Positions 24,737 through 35,500 of a stretch of DNA of 64,000 nucleotides are shown here, in pieces. The position numbers were made by a program, and so were the translations under genes. The stretch covers positions 47,320 to 111,319 of the forward strand of contig CAZTDD010000005.1 in NCBI GenBank assembly GCA_964612675.1. The letters are read 5' to 3'. The notes below the pieces were generated by a model. That model did not search any database and was not told the DNA's origin. It saw only the letters and a program-made list of their open reading frames with translations. Source of the DNA: CAZTDD01 sp964612675. Its GTDB lineage: Bacteria > Hinthialibacterota > Hinthialibacteria > Hinthialibacterales > JAKPRU01. Numbering within the stretch: the stretch's first letter is position 1; every line of letters begins with the position of its first letter.

Positions 24737-27438
24737 TCAGATATCGATGAAGCGCACTTCCGGAGCGTGATTTTGGATAAACTGACGCCGCGGTTCCACC
24801 TGATCTCCCATGAGAACGGTGAAAATTTCCTCCGCCTTCACCGCGTCTTCCAGACTCACTTTGAGCATCGTTCGAGTTTCCGGATTCATGGTTGTTGACC
24901 AGAGCTGTTCCGGGTTCATCTCGCCGAGTCCTTTGTACCGCTGGACGCTGATGCCCTTTTTTCCCGATTCCTTCACTGCTTCCAGGAGATCGGGAAGCGT
25001 CACGAGTTCTTTTTCCACTTCCTTTTCCGTAAGGCGGAATTGAGGCTGCTTGTTCCCGTTTCCTTCCGCCACCGCACCGGAATAGTCGTCGTCTTCCGGC
25101 CACACTTCACATAAGTCGATATCCATTTTCTCGAGTTTCTTCAGAATCGGTTCGATCTCCTGAGCCTCGAGCATCTCGACAATGTGATAATGCATTTTCT
25201 TTCCGTTGCCGTTTCCGTTCCCTTCCAGCTTTCCTTCCGTCTTCTCTTCACCGACGTCCCACAGCTTCTCTTCGCCCGCGTCTTCGAGCGCCTGAACAAT
25301 CTGGGTGAATTCCTTCTCGGTCCACGCGAATTCCACACCGGCTTCACTGAGGATTTTGAAAAGCGGCAATCCGCGCTCGGTCTCTTTTCGGATTTCCAGG
25401 AGCGTGTGGAATCCGACGCCTCGCCGCCGCATTTTCTTGGCGAATTCCTCGATGCGGATGATTTGATGGAGGATCTCCCGGAACCGCTGCGGCGATACCT
25501 TCGCGGTGTCCGATTTCTTCTTCCCTTTCAGGATGTCCAACGAGATGCCGTCCGTTCCAATTTCGATGAGGTATTTGCTTAATTCCGCTTCGGTTTCTAG
25601 ATACCGAATCTGTTTTCCCCTCTTGACCAGATAGAGCGGCGGCTGTGCGATGTACACGTAGCCGTTTTTGATCAACTCCGGCATTTGACGGAAGAAAAAG
25701 GTGAGCAACAACGTGCGAATATGCGCACCGTCCACGTCCGCATCCGTCATAATAATGAGCTTGTGGTAGCGCGACTTCCCGAGGTCGAAATCGTCCGCAC
25801 CGATGCCCGTTCCCAGCGCCGAGATAATCGTTTGGATTTCATCGTTGGAAAGGACCTTATCCAACCGAGCCTTTTCGACGTTGATGATCTTTCCCTTCAG
25901 GGGAAGAATGGCCTGGAACCGGCGATCGCGGCCTTGTTTGGCGGAACCGCCGGCGGAGTCGCCCTCGACGAGGAAGATCTCACACAACTCCGGCTGTCTT
26001 TCGGAACAGTCGGCCAACTTGCCCGGCAGACCGCCGCTTTCGAGTGCGTTCTTGCGGCGGGCGAGATTACGGGCTTTCCGTGCCGCCTCGCGGGCGTGGG
26101 CGGCGGAAATGCACTTTCCGATGATCTTTCGCGCCACGTCCGGGTTCTCTTCGAAATATTCCGCCAGCCCCTCGTTGACGATGGACTCGACCATCCCTTT
26201 CACTTCGCTGTTCCCGAGCTTCGTCTTCGTTTGTCCTTCGAATTGCGGAGAGGACAGCTTTACAGAGATCACCGCGGTCAATCCTTCCCGGATATCTTCT
26301 CCGGATAGGGTGTAGTCCGCTTTCTTCATTAAGTTGTTCTTACGTGCATAGTCATTGGTCGTTCGTGTCAATGCGGAGCGAAATCCTACCAGATGCGTAC
26401 CGCCTTCCCGTGTATTGATGTTGTTGGCGAACGAGAAAATATTGTCCTGGTAGCCGTCGTTGTACTGCATCGCAATCTCGACCGACACCGATTTGTTCTC
26501 TTCACCGTCAGTGAATTCGCGCTCCCGAGNNNNNNNNNNNNNNNNNNNNNNNNNNNNNNNNNNNNNNNNNNNNNNNNNNNNNNNNNNNNNNNNNNNNNNN
26601 NNNNNNNNNNNNNNNNNNNNNNNNNNNNNATCTCGACCGACACCGATTTGTTCTCTTCACCGTCAGTGAATTCGCGCTCCCGAGCGAAATAGATCGGCTG
26701 ACGATGCAGGCTGTTCTTGTTCTGATTCAAGAATTTGACGAACTCATTGATTCCGCCCTTGAAATAGAACTCGACCTTCTTGCCTTCTTCGCGCTCATCG
26801 ACCAGGCTGATCGTGACACCGCTGTTGAGGAACGCCAGTTCACGCAGCCGTCCTGCGAGCACGTCGAATGAGAATTCGACTTTCTCGAAGATCTTCGGGT
26901 CGGCGTGGAATTTGATTTTCGTTCCGGTCTTTTTCGCCGGACGCACTTTCTCCAACGGTCCATCGGGCAGTCCCTGCACAAAGCGTTGATGGTAAAGGTG
27001 TCCGTCTCGTTTGACATCCACCTCGAGCCACTCGGAGAGTCCGTTGACTACGGAAACGCCCACGCCGTGCAAGCCGCCTGAGGTTTTGTACGATTTGTTG
27101 TCGAACTTTCCGCCTGCGTGAAGAACCGTAAGGACCACCTCGAGGGCGGTCTTATCTTTGTAGACGTGATGCCGTCCGATGGGGATTCCCCGCCCCTCGT
27201 CTTCGACCGTCACGCTGTTGTCGTAGTGGATGATGACTTGGATTTTATTCCCATATCCGGCGGAGGCTTCATCGATAGAGTTGTCCACGACCTCGTAGAC
27301 GAGATGATGCACGCCTTCCGGACCGGTCGATCCGATATACATTGCCGGCCGTTTTCGGACGGCCTCCAGACCTTCGAGGACCACAATATTAGTCTCGTCG
27401 TAGGTCGCCGCTTGTGTGGATTTCTGTTTCTTTGCCAT
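24737..27438 (-). CDS. gyrB: DNA gyrase subunit B (interrupted by an assembly gap)
   Basis: N-terminal GHKL ATPase motifs are present (DNSIDEASAGYGNKI, EDEGRGIPI, SGGLHGVGVSVVNGLSEW), together with the TOPRIM block EIFLVEGDSAGGSAKQGRD, TDADVDGAHIRT and the C-terminal RYKGLGEMNPEQLW. A 100-N run (26530-26629) sits between two identical 55-base copies. Removing the Ns and one copy leaves 2547 bases, exactly in frame for 848 residues, so the gene is intact and the break is an assembly artefact. Between TOPRIM and the tail there is a long insertion with a GNGNGNG linker (DNA about 25040-25520), giving a GyrB longer than the common 640-residue form. A consensus promoter lies upstream. Confidence 0.96.
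26475..26684. other. scaffold gap with duplicated flanks (assembly artefact)
   Basis: The 55 bases at 26475-26529 are repeated exactly at 26630-26684, on either side of 100 Ns. This is the signature of two overlapping contigs joined by a default-size gap. The true sequence is 155 bases shorter here. Confidence 0.95.
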
Positions 27439-27835
27439 GGAACTTCGTCCTCAGCCTCTTCAGATTTCAGGTCGCACTTCGCCTGTGTGAAGGCTGGTGT
27501 TTCGTTTGCGGACAGGTTATCCAGACTGTACGAATTGTGTGGCTCTGAATCGCCCGGAGGGGTCGGGAACATGTCCCGAATACTCTACCTCAACCCGTTA
27601 AGAACCCGTAAATAAACCGCCACAAAAACCGACTCTAAATTATACAAGAGACTAGACTTTCTGTCAAGGAATTCGAGGGGGCAAACCAAAGACTTGTGCT
27701 CGTTTCTACACGGAGTCACAAGTTATTGTGTAGCAGTCCCCATGCCAACTAAGTGTCTTGCCGTGTTCTTTTTCAAATGGTACTCTGCGGAGTCATCGAT
27801 TCCTATTCCGGCGGTTACCCCCGGCTGCACTGAAT
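27439..27835 (-). promoter_or_regulatory. gyrB upstream region with a consensus promoter
   Basis: On the minus strand TTGACA (27662-27667) and TATAAT (27639-27644) are both perfect matches with a 17-base spacer, giving transcription from about 27632 and a gyrB leader near 190 bases. The rest of this 397-base divergent region, upstream of dxr, shows no gene or repeat; it is AT-richer than its surroundings. Confidence 0.85.
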
Positions 27836-28987
27836 ATGAAATCCATCGCAATCCTCGGCTCAACGGGCTCCATCGGCACCCAATGTCTAGACGTGATTCG
27901 CCGTCATCGGGACCGCTACCGTGTTGTCGGCCTGACCGCAGGACGGAACCATGAATTGCTGTTAAAGCAGATCGAAGAATTCCGACCCGACATAGCCGGA
28001 ATCCAGGGCGATCTGGACCTATCCCGTCTTCCTACGGATTGGGAGGGCGAATTGATTCGCGGGCCGGAGGCATGTCTGCGTATCGCGTCGATGGAGGCCG
28101 CCGATCTCGTTGTTGTTTCCACCGTTGGCGCTGCAGGCCTCGAACCGACGATCGAAGCGATATCAAACGGCAAGGACATTGCTCTCGCGAACAAAGAAGT
28201 TCTTGTCATGGCCGGGGATCTCGTGATGGAGCAGGTCAGACGCCAAAAGGTAAAGCTTCTACCGATCGACAGCGAGCACAGCGCCGTTTTCCAGTGTCTT
28301 ACCGCCGGTGACCCCAGTGAAGTGGATAGTATTATCCTGACCGCCTCCGGAGGTCCTTTCCTGGAATGGGATATCGACCGGATTCGAGATGCCTCGCCCG
28401 AGGACGCCCTCAACCACCCACGCTGGAAAATGGGAGACAAGATCAGCATCGACAGCGCCAGTATGTTCAATAAGGGGCTTGAGATCATCGAAGCCCACCA
28501 TTTGTTCGGTGTCTCCGTGGAGCGTATCCGCGTTATGATTCACCCGCAGTCCATCGTGCATTCGATGGTCGAGTTCTGTGACGGCTCTTTGATTGCGCAG
28601 CTGGGCACCACCGATATGCGTACGCCGATCCAGTTTGCGCTTTCCTATCCGGATCGGTTGCCCGCGACGGCCGACCGGCTCGGCTTGGACAGCCTCGCGC
28701 GGCTTGAATTTCGCGAGCCGGATGCGCAGCGATTCCCCTGCCTGCGCCTTGCGCGCGAAGCTGCAGCCCTCGGAGGAACCATGCCGGCCTTCGTCTCCGT
28801 CGCCAATGAGGAGTTGGTGCAGGCATTCTTGTCCGAAAAAATCAAATTCGGTTCGGTTCCGGCCCTGATGGAACAAGCCATGGAACGGCATCGCGTCATC
28901 GACACCTACACGCTGGACACCTTGCGCGAGACGGATACCGAGGCCCGTTCCACGATTCGCGAACTTATTTCCCAATCGGTTGAGTGA
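27836..28987 (+). CDS. dxr: 1-deoxy-D-xylulose 5-phosphate reductoisomerase
   Basis: This 383-residue enzyme makes MEP in the non-mevalonate isoprenoid pathway using NADPH. The N-terminal nucleotide site is ILGSTGSIGTQCLDVI; ALANKEVLVMAG, DSEHSAVFQCL, TASGGPF, DSASMFNKGLE and IHPQSIVHSMVE supply the metal and substrate ligands. The length is typical. The ATG at 27836 places the Rossmann motif at the very N-terminus; 26 upstream open codons are discarded. It is divergent from gyrB. Confidence 0.96.
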   Translation: MKSIAILGSTGSIGTQCLDVIRRHRDRYRVVGLTAGRNHELLLKQIEEFRPDIAGIQGDLDLSRLPTDWEGELIRGPEACLRIASMEAADLVVVSTVGAAGLEPTIEAISNGKDIALANKEVLVMAGDLVMEQVRRQKVKLLPIDSEHSAVFQCLTAGDPSEVDSIILTASGGPFLEWDIDRIRDASPEDALNHPRWKMGDKISIDSASMFNKGLEIIEAHHLFGVSVERIRVMIHPQSIVHSMVEFCDGSLIAQLGTTDMRTPIQFALSYPDRLPATADRLGLDSLARLEFREPDAQRFPCLRLAREAAALGGTMPAFVSVANEELVQAFLSEKIKFGSVPALMEQAMERHRVIDTYTLDTLRETDTEARSTIRELISQSVE

Positions 28988-29129
28988 CCCTTGCATCTTG
29001 TCTCATGCTTTCGTTTACTCTCCTGTAGACCGGGGGATAGGCTCTTGGCAACGCTTGACGTTCGTGACTGAGACCCGTAACCTAATTTTTCTCTAAACTT
29101 ATCTAATCAGATCGAGGTCGAGAACATTT

Positions 29130-29219
29130 ATGCCGTCTGGTAAGAAACGCAAGCGGATGAAAATCGCGACACATAAACGTAAGAAGAAGCGTCGCGCGAA
29201 TCGTCACAAGAAGAAATAG
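29130..29219 (+). CDS. AURKAIP1/COX24-type 29-residue basic protein
   Basis: The reading frame MPSGKKRKRMKIATHKRKKK followed by RRANRHKKK is 29 residues long, with more than half Lys, Arg or His. It matches the very short bacterial proteins carrying the AURKAIP1/COX24 domain, whose mitochondrial relatives are small-subunit ribosomal proteins. It is below the size cut-off of most gene finders and easily missed. It stands 142 bases after dxr and 94 bases before spoVG. Confidence 0.85.
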   Translation: MPSGKKRKRMKIATHKRKKKRRANRHKKK

Positions 29220-29313
29220 TCACGGACGTCATTCCTATCGCCGAAATTCTCGTGCGCTCTCCACCTTTTTTGCTTCCGGGGGGGAGCGCCCGATTACTTT
29301 CCGGTGGCGCGAT

Positions 29314-29616
29314 ATGGAACTCACGGAAGTAAAGGTCATTCCCGTCCAAAAAGGCGACGATAAGCTGAAGGCTTTTGTCACGATCATTCTGGATGGATGT
29401 TTTATTGTTCGTGACTTGAAGGTCATTCAGGGGGGCAACGGTCTGTTTGTAGCGATGCCCAGTCGGAAGCGAATGGACGGAACGTATGTGGATATCGCCC
29501 ATCCACTGAACAGCGACACTCGGCACTGGATCGAGCGTATTATCCTTGAGGAATACAACCGGGTTGTTGATGACGGTAGTGCTACTTCACCCCGTGATCT
29601 TTCTCCCGTGGATTAG
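29314..29616 (+). CDS. spoVG: SpoVG family protein
   Basis: These 100 residues carry the SpoVG fold landmarks VTEVKVIPVQ-like start (MELTEVKVIPVQKGDDKLKA), FIVRDLKVIQGGNGLFVAMPSRK and DIAHPLNSDTRHWIE. In Firmicutes and spirochaetes SpoVG is a small DNA- and RNA-binding global regulator; no sporulation is implied here. It overlaps the convergent murI gene by four bases at the 3' ends. Confidence 0.94.
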   Translation: MELTEVKVIPVQKGDDKLKAFVTIILDGCFIVRDLKVIQGGNGLFVAMPSRKRMDGTYVDIAHPLNSDTRHWIERIILEEYNRVVDDGSATSPRDLSPVD

Positions 29617-30479
29617 CCGTGGTCCGGTAACAGTTCGGCCGGTATACGCTCAAAATCTGGCAGCAGATGGAACTGTGCTTCCACATCTCCCACGATAGCA
29701 CGGAAATGTCGCTCGAATCCTTCGATGTCGTCCGAGGCGCACATTACGGAGATCCCACCTTTCTCTTGGGACAGGAGTCCCGCATGGGATAGCTCAACCG
29801 CCACGGCTTTGGCCGTCTCCGACGCTGAACTCACCAATGTGATCTCGTCTCCGACAACCTCCTGTATTGTGTGATGCAGAAGAGGGTAGTGTGTACAGCC
29901 CAAAATGATCACGTCAATACCTTCTTCCACGAGAGGAGAAAGGTATTTCTCTGCAACCATCCTGGTCACCGGTTCGTCCGCCCATCCTTCTTCGGCCAAC
30001 GGTACAAACAGAGGACAGGGTTTCGACCAGACCTGAATCGCAGGGGCCAGGCCTCGAAGGGCGCGCTCGTAGGCTCCGCTCGCGACCGTACTGCGTGTAC
30101 CGATCACCCCGACCTTCCCGGTCTCGGTTGCGGCAACAGCGGCGATAGCCCCGGGTTCCACGACGCCGACAACAGGTCCTCGAAATGCTTCTGCGATTGT
30201 TTCTCCGGCTGCGGCGGATGACGTGTTACAGGCGACGACTACGATTTTTACACCAAGCCGTACGAAGAACTCTGTGATTTCTCGACAATAGCGTCGCACA
30301 GTTTTTGCGGACTTGTTCCCGTACGGTACCCGTGCCGTATCTCCGAAATAGACCACTTTCTCGCGCGGCAGCAGATCGAAAACAGCCCGCACCACAGTCA
30401 ACCCTCCGATACCGGAATCGAAAATACCGATCGGTGCCGAGGATCTTTTAGACGCGGCTGTGCCTTCCCTTGTTGTCAC
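29613..30479 (-). CDS. murI: glutamate racemase
   Basis: The 288-residue enzyme makes D-glutamate for peptidoglycan. It contains IGIFDSGIGGLTVVRAV, the PYGNKS loop, and the two catalytic Cys in VVACNTSSAA (Cys84) and ILGCTHYPLL (Cys195), as expected of a two-base, cofactor-free racemase. The first 15 residues (MTTREGTAASKRSSA) are a polar extension. It is the last of three same-strand envelope genes (amidase, GerMN protein, murI) separated by 26-28 bases. Confidence 0.96.
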   Translation of the reverse strand: MTTREGTAASKRSSAPIGIFDSGIGGLTVVRAVFDLLPREKVVYFGDTARVPYGNKSAKTVRRYCREITEFFVRLGVKIVVVACNTSSAAAGETIAEAFRGPVVGVVEPGAIAAVAATETGKVGVIGTRSTVASGAYERALRGLAPAIQVWSKPCPLFVPLAEEGWADEPVTRMVAEKYLSPLVEEGIDVIILGCTHYPLLHHTIQEVVGDEITLVSSASETAKAVAVELSHAGLLSQEKGGISVMCASDDIEGFERHFRAIVGDVEAQFHLLPDFERIPAELLPDHG

Positions 30480-30505
30480 TCAATTATTTCCCTTCGTGTT
30501 ATTGC

Positions 30506-31117
30506 TTACCGCGTATACTCCTCCCCGGTCTCTACAGGAGAGTAAAGAACAAATGTCTGATCGGGCGCGAACGGCCTACTCAGATCCCACAAGGTGTCGT
30601 TCTCCACAATCTCACCATCTACGAGAATCTGGACCGAGCGAATGGCGCTGTCGTGATCGGCGATCGAATTGACCACCGAATAGACGGAAGCCCATTCGGC
30701 GAGAACATGCCCCGGGCTGTTGTCGATGAATTCTCTTGAGAAATTCACGATGACGCATCCCTTGTCTTTGACCCAGAACAAGGACAGCAATTGCGTCCCT
30801 TTCGGGATTGTGGGCAACAGGTTGCCGAGAGTGGGCCCGGCGATCAGTTCCGTTACGATTGTCTCAAGGCGCTCCTCGATACGGCCCTGCAGACTAACCT
30901 CGCGTCGTTCTCGAACAAGTGAACGCTGCCCCGCCGAGAGGAAATACAGCGGCACGAACGCACTGCTGTCCTCATCGGTTGCCGTGGATTCAGACGGGAC
31001 CGAGGAAAGTCGAATGGGCTGTGACGGCTGTCTCAGTGACGAGGTCAGCAGGAATACAGCTACCCCCGTTGTCACTACCAACGCCGCACACAAAACGATG
31101 ACAGTAAGATTCTTCAT
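30506..31117 (-). CDS. GerMN-domain exported protein
   Basis: This 203-residue protein has an N-terminal membrane segment (LTVIVLCAALVVTTGVAVFLL) and a GerMN domain (about 85-190): ELIAGPTLGNLLPTIPKGTQ, GCVIVNFSREFIDNS and YSVVNSIADHDSAIRSVQILVDG. GerMN occurs in the spore protein GerM and in lipoproteins of non-sporulators. It is often next to amidase and murI, as here, which supports a role in cell-wall remodelling. No lipobox is seen. Confidence 0.88.
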   Translation of the reverse strand: MKNLTVIVLCAALVVTTGVAVFLLTSSLRQPSQPIRLSSVPSESTATDEDSSAFVPLYFLSAGQRSLVRERREVSLQGRIEERLETIVTELIAGPTLGNLLPTIPKGTQLLSLFWVKDKGCVIVNFSREFIDNSPGHVLAEWASVYSVVNSIADHDSAIRSVQILVDGEIVENDTLWDLSRPFAPDQTFVLYSPVETGEEYTR

Positions 31118-31145
31118 GACCTTCTATTGCCCGGAGACCTTATGC

Positions 31146-32405
31146 TCAAGGACTCAAGTTCTCTTGGACGGGCCGTCCCTCCTGGCGGTATACCCAGTTG
31201 CCGATAGCGACGGCGAGCGACTCCGCCAGCTTGCGCTGGAACCCTTCTCGATGCAGTATTTGTTCCGATTCGAGACTGGTAAGGCTGCCAAGTTCTACAA
31301 GGACAGCGGGCATCCGAAGCCCCTCCAGGATGCTCAGCCGCGCTGTTCGAGGACGACTCTCGAATTCCGCAGTCTCTATCTCCTCGTACCCCGATCGAAG
31401 GGCTTCGAGGAGACCTTCGGCCAGATCGCGGCTCTCCTCGAAAAACGCTACCGAGCCGACTTTCCATAAGGTAAGCGATCCTCTGCCGGATGAATCGCTC
31501 CACCATCGGACAGATGAGCCTTGTTGTGCTCCAACATCCACATCCGCTGGGGGTGCGAGATGAAAAACCGAAGGAATATTCAACTCCGGATCGAATAACC
31601 CACCGGCGTGAAAGGATACAAACACCTGAGCGCCAAGTGCATTTGCGAATGCGATCCGTCCGGCGGGGGAGATTCTTCCATCCACGGTAGCAACATCCCG
31701 TTCGCCCCGGCGCGTCAACGAGACATCTACATCATAAGCTCGTTCCAGCGCTTCTTCACACATCTGCGCCACATTCAAGACCACGTCGGCTTCCGTCGTC
31801 GTGCCGACACCGGTACTCCCGGGGTCTTCTCCACCATGCCCCGGGTCCAGAACGACAACAAATCGACCGGCTCGTTGAGGTTGTTGCAGATCGGTATCGC
31901 TGGGCGCCGTTTCCGCTGTATCCGGGACCGGGGTGGGCCATTCTGTCAGCGGTCCGAAGTTGATGGTCGGGGTGGGAGTCGGTATCGGACTCAACTCGAC
32001 GGGTTCAGGAGTCGGCGACGGGAGTTCGACCGGACCGCCGATGATTGGCTCGATCACGTCCTGAACGACGCTCTTCGGTAAGAGGAGCCGGCCGTTCACG
32101 AACTGCATAGGCTGTTTGAGACGAAACAACCGCCCGTCCATTCCGGCATAATCGGAATCCAATAGCAGGGTGAGCCGCTTGTCATCGGGAAAAATGATTT
32201 CGAGTCTTCCGAGCAGCGGATCCCATTCCCACGACGCTGAAATCGCCTTGCACAATACCGGAACGGGAACCGATCCTCCCAACGGCGTGGGAGCTTTGAT
32301 CGGCTGGTCGAACGGCGAGACCGGCCGTTTGACCGCTGCTGTAGCGGATGCCACAACGCACACCGATACAACGACCAGTATCCGAAAGCGAGTTTTATAT
32401 CTCAT
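31146..32405 (-). CDS. N-acetylmuramoyl-L-alanine amidase (Amidase_3)
   Basis: This roughly 419-residue exported amidase cleaves the bond between N-acetylmuramic acid and the stem peptide. The catalytic domain (about 180-400) shows VVLDPGHGGEDPGSTG (zinc His), TEADVVLNVAQ (zinc Glu), VFVSFHAGG (third ligand, usually followed by Asn) and MPAVLVELGSL (catalytic Glu). Upstream of it are a Pro/Thr linker and an N-terminal region that may correspond to an AMIN-type wall-binding part. The chosen start gives a clean signal peptide (RILVVVSVCVVASATA); a Met 21 codons earlier (32468) would add a basic, signal-free extension. Neither start has a strong ribosome site. Confidence 0.88.
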   Translation of the reverse strand: MRYKTRFRILVVVSVCVVASATAAVKRPVSPFDQPIKAPTPLGGSVPVPVLCKAISASWEWDPLLGRLEIIFPDDKRLTLLLDSDYAGMDGRLFRLKQPMQFVNGRLLLPKSVVQDVIEPIIGGPVELPSPTPEPVELSPIPTPTPTINFGPLTEWPTPVPDTAETAPSDTDLQQPQRAGRFVVVLDPGHGGEDPGSTGVGTTTEADVVLNVAQMCEEALERAYDVDVSLTRRGERDVATVDGRISPAGRIAFANALGAQVFVSFHAGGLFDPELNIPSVFHLAPPADVDVGAQQGSSVRWWSDSSGRGSLTLWKVGSVAFFEESRDLAEGLLEALRSGYEEIETAEFESRPRTARLSILEGLRMPAVLVELGSLTSLESEQILHREGFQRKLAESLAVAIGNWVYRQEGRPVQENLSP

Positions 32406-32553
32406 GGCTGTTGATGGAGACCTTGACCGCCTTCGCATGGGAAGACGGATGCCAACGATTTTCCTCATACTAGCATGTTCACCGCCGATACTTGCACCTA
32501 TCCTGACCTCGGTGAATCAGTACGCCGGGATGTTTCCTCCTGAGACACGGGCA

Positions 32554-35500
32554 TTAATAGAAACGCCAACCGAAGATAGGCACGTTGAAAGGTCTTTTGC
32601 CGGCTTGGCGGACGCTCAGAAGTTTTGTCATTGTGTTCCGGTCCGTATGGATCGCCAGAAGATCGCCGTACGAATCCTGGTTCAGGTCGCCGGTAATCAG
32701 CCTCGTCACCGGACCCGGTAACGACAGACGTTGAGGAAAGCCATAACTCCCGTCGGCTCGCCCGAAGAGGACGGTGATCCGGCTCTGTCTGCTCTCACCG
32801 AAGATGATGTCGATCACACCGTTTCGATCCAAATCCGCCGTTGCAACCGATTCGGGAGCGTCTGCGATCGCCACTTCGCGTTTCTCGGGATAGGTCCCAT
32901 TTCCCGCGTTGTATAACACCGAAATCGTGTTATTCCCGCGATTGGCAACGATCAGGTCCCGGTCCCCATCATTGTCCACGTCACCGGTGTCCATGGCGAA
33001 TGGATTGACGCCCGTCGGTATCAATGGCCCCGTCCCGAACGATCCTCTCCCATCGCCGACAATGACAGCCACGCCCCCTTGTGCACGCAATGCGACGGCG
33101 AAGTCGGGATTTCCGTCTCCTGTCAAATCGTCGATCAAAACATCCCCGGGATCGGTCCCACCGGCGGGGATAGTCCTTTCGAGGAACGTTCCGTCGCCGT
33201 TGCCGAGATAGATGGTCAGCGTATCCGTGAACAGATTCGTCACGATGATGTCGAGATGCCCGTCGCCTGTGACGTCGGCAGCTTCGATATCGGTGGGTCC
33301 TTCGCTGGTGGATAGAGTTTCTGTAGAACGGAACGAGGGTGTTCCTCCAAACAAGATCCGGATTTCGCGACCTGAAAAGTTCAGACACGCGGCATCGAGA
33401 ATTCCGTCTTCATTGAAATCTCCAGCTGCAAGTGCCTGCGGAACCTCACCGAAGTCATAGACCTGCGGCGCTCCAAAGACACCCGGCGGGCCGCCGGGCA
33501 ACAACGTGCCGCTGCCGACACCGTTGACAAAGGCGTTGGCTACTACAACGTCCGTCACATCGTCCGCATTAAAATCTCCAATGAGCGCGTCGACCGGTGC
33601 CGCGCCGGTTTGATAAATCACGGGCGGTTCAAACAGGTCGGCGAGATCCCCAATGGGTTGGAACGGCGTCGGGGTTGTTGTTGCCGTCGGTGACGAGGTA
33701 GCTGTCGGCGTAAAGGTCGGTGTCGTTGTGGCCGTCGCCGTCGGTGAAAATGTGGCTGTCGGACTCGGTGTCAGCGTTGCTGTGGGTGTATTTGTGTGAG
33801 TCGGCGTTGATGTGGGTGTATCCGTGGGTGTCGGTGAATGAGTTGGCGTATCCGTCGGTGTTGCCGTAAATGTCGGTGAAGGGGTCGCTGTTGGTGTCTG
33901 TGTGAACGTGGGTGTCGGCAGCGGTGTTCCTGTCGGGCTCGGGCTGGGTGTCGCCGTCGCCGTGGGGGTACCGGAGTGGCGTATCCCTAGACGCCCAATC
34001 GGGACGACCGGCGAGTCGGCCCACACATCCGGCTCCAATGACACCGCCTGCACGTGCAGCCACAGACTTCCGTCCCACTCGGCGAAGTTCGTTTCATACC
34101 ACGCTCCGTCGACGAGTTGCTCGGGTGTTACGAAATCCACGGGTTGCAGATCCCAAAAGATTTGAAAACCTTTGAGGCTCTCGTGCGTATATGAGCCGCC
34201 GGTTTCTCTATCGGCGAACTGTACACGCGCCCGAGCCGGTAGAGCTGCGCTCTGTTGTTCCCCCGTCGGATCTAACTCAATTGGCTTGCCGTCCTGGACA
34301 ATCGCCACTGCCGGGACAGACAAGACACGCGGCGTCGCGGTCGGAGTGGCGGTAGGTGTCGGTGTTTGGGTTCGAGTTGGCGTCTCTGTCGGTGTATCGG
34401 TCGGTGTCAGTGTCGAGGTCGGACTCGACGTCGGAGTCAATGTCGGCGTTTGAGTGAACGTTGGTGTTTGTGTGGAGGTAGGCGTTTGTGTCGCTGTCGG
34501 AGTGTGAGTCGGTGTCGGACTGGGAAGAAACTCCGGCCCGCCGTAGACGATGAAGATGCGATCATTATTGGGCGGATAACCCAGTATAATCAAATCCTTC
34601 CTCTCATCCGCGTCCCAGTAACCGCTTTGCATGAAGTATGGCGTCAGCGGTACGCCCGGTGTAGCAACTGGGACCGGGACACGTATTGGTTCGTCAAAGA
34701 ACCATTTTTCTCCCGATGGCACAACAATTACAGCACCATGGTCCACACGTGACGAACCCATATCGCCAATCAGAATATCCTTGGCATCGTCGCCCGTGAC
34801 CTCTGCTATGCTCAGAGATAATGGAAACCGACCTGACGGGAACCGACCGACTTCGACCATACGGCCACCTTCCGCATTTAGAAGCAGATATCCCGTTCCA
34901 GGTTCTCGACCGCCAGGCGTGCCGGAGAGAACTGCCAAGTCCGGCAATCCATCGCGGTTAACGTCTAGAACACCTAGAGTTTGTGGAATCGGTAGGTATG
35001 TAAAATTCCATTTCGTGAAAAAACCACGACTGTTATTGATAAGTATGGCTACACCGCTTTTCGCATTGCCAAATCCCTGATATCCGATGGCCAAGTCATC
35101 GTACCCGTCGCCGGTAAAATCGGCGGCAACAATGTCGCGTGGGACACTTCCATAGTTTCTCGTTTCCAGACTGCGATCCAACAATCCAGATTCGGTCCCC
35201 AGCCATAGCTCGAAATCCTCAGGTTCGGGCTGGATCAAAGACGTAACAATATCGGGATACTGATCGGTATCTCGATTTGCCTGAATGATTGCGACCTGAC
35301 CGGACCCCATCCCGTCGATTTGATAGTCTCGGGGATCGTGGAATCCATTCCACTTACCCCCCTTGTTAATCCAGACTGCTAATGATTGTGGACCTGCTCC
35401 AACGATATCGAGAAACCCGTCCCGGTTCAGATCGGTCAACTCGATCTCAAGAATCTGTGCAATGTCAGAGGGCAAAATCAGAGGTGGCGCCGGGTCGCGG

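Noticed and set aside
26386..27438. Two separate gyrB fragments or a real frameshift
   Set aside because: The 55-base flanking duplication and the 100 Ns explain the break, and the frame is exact after collapse.
33660..34530. Microsatellite or CRISPR-like array
   Set aside because: The units are degenerate and maintain a Thr-Pro reading frame inside a larger gene.
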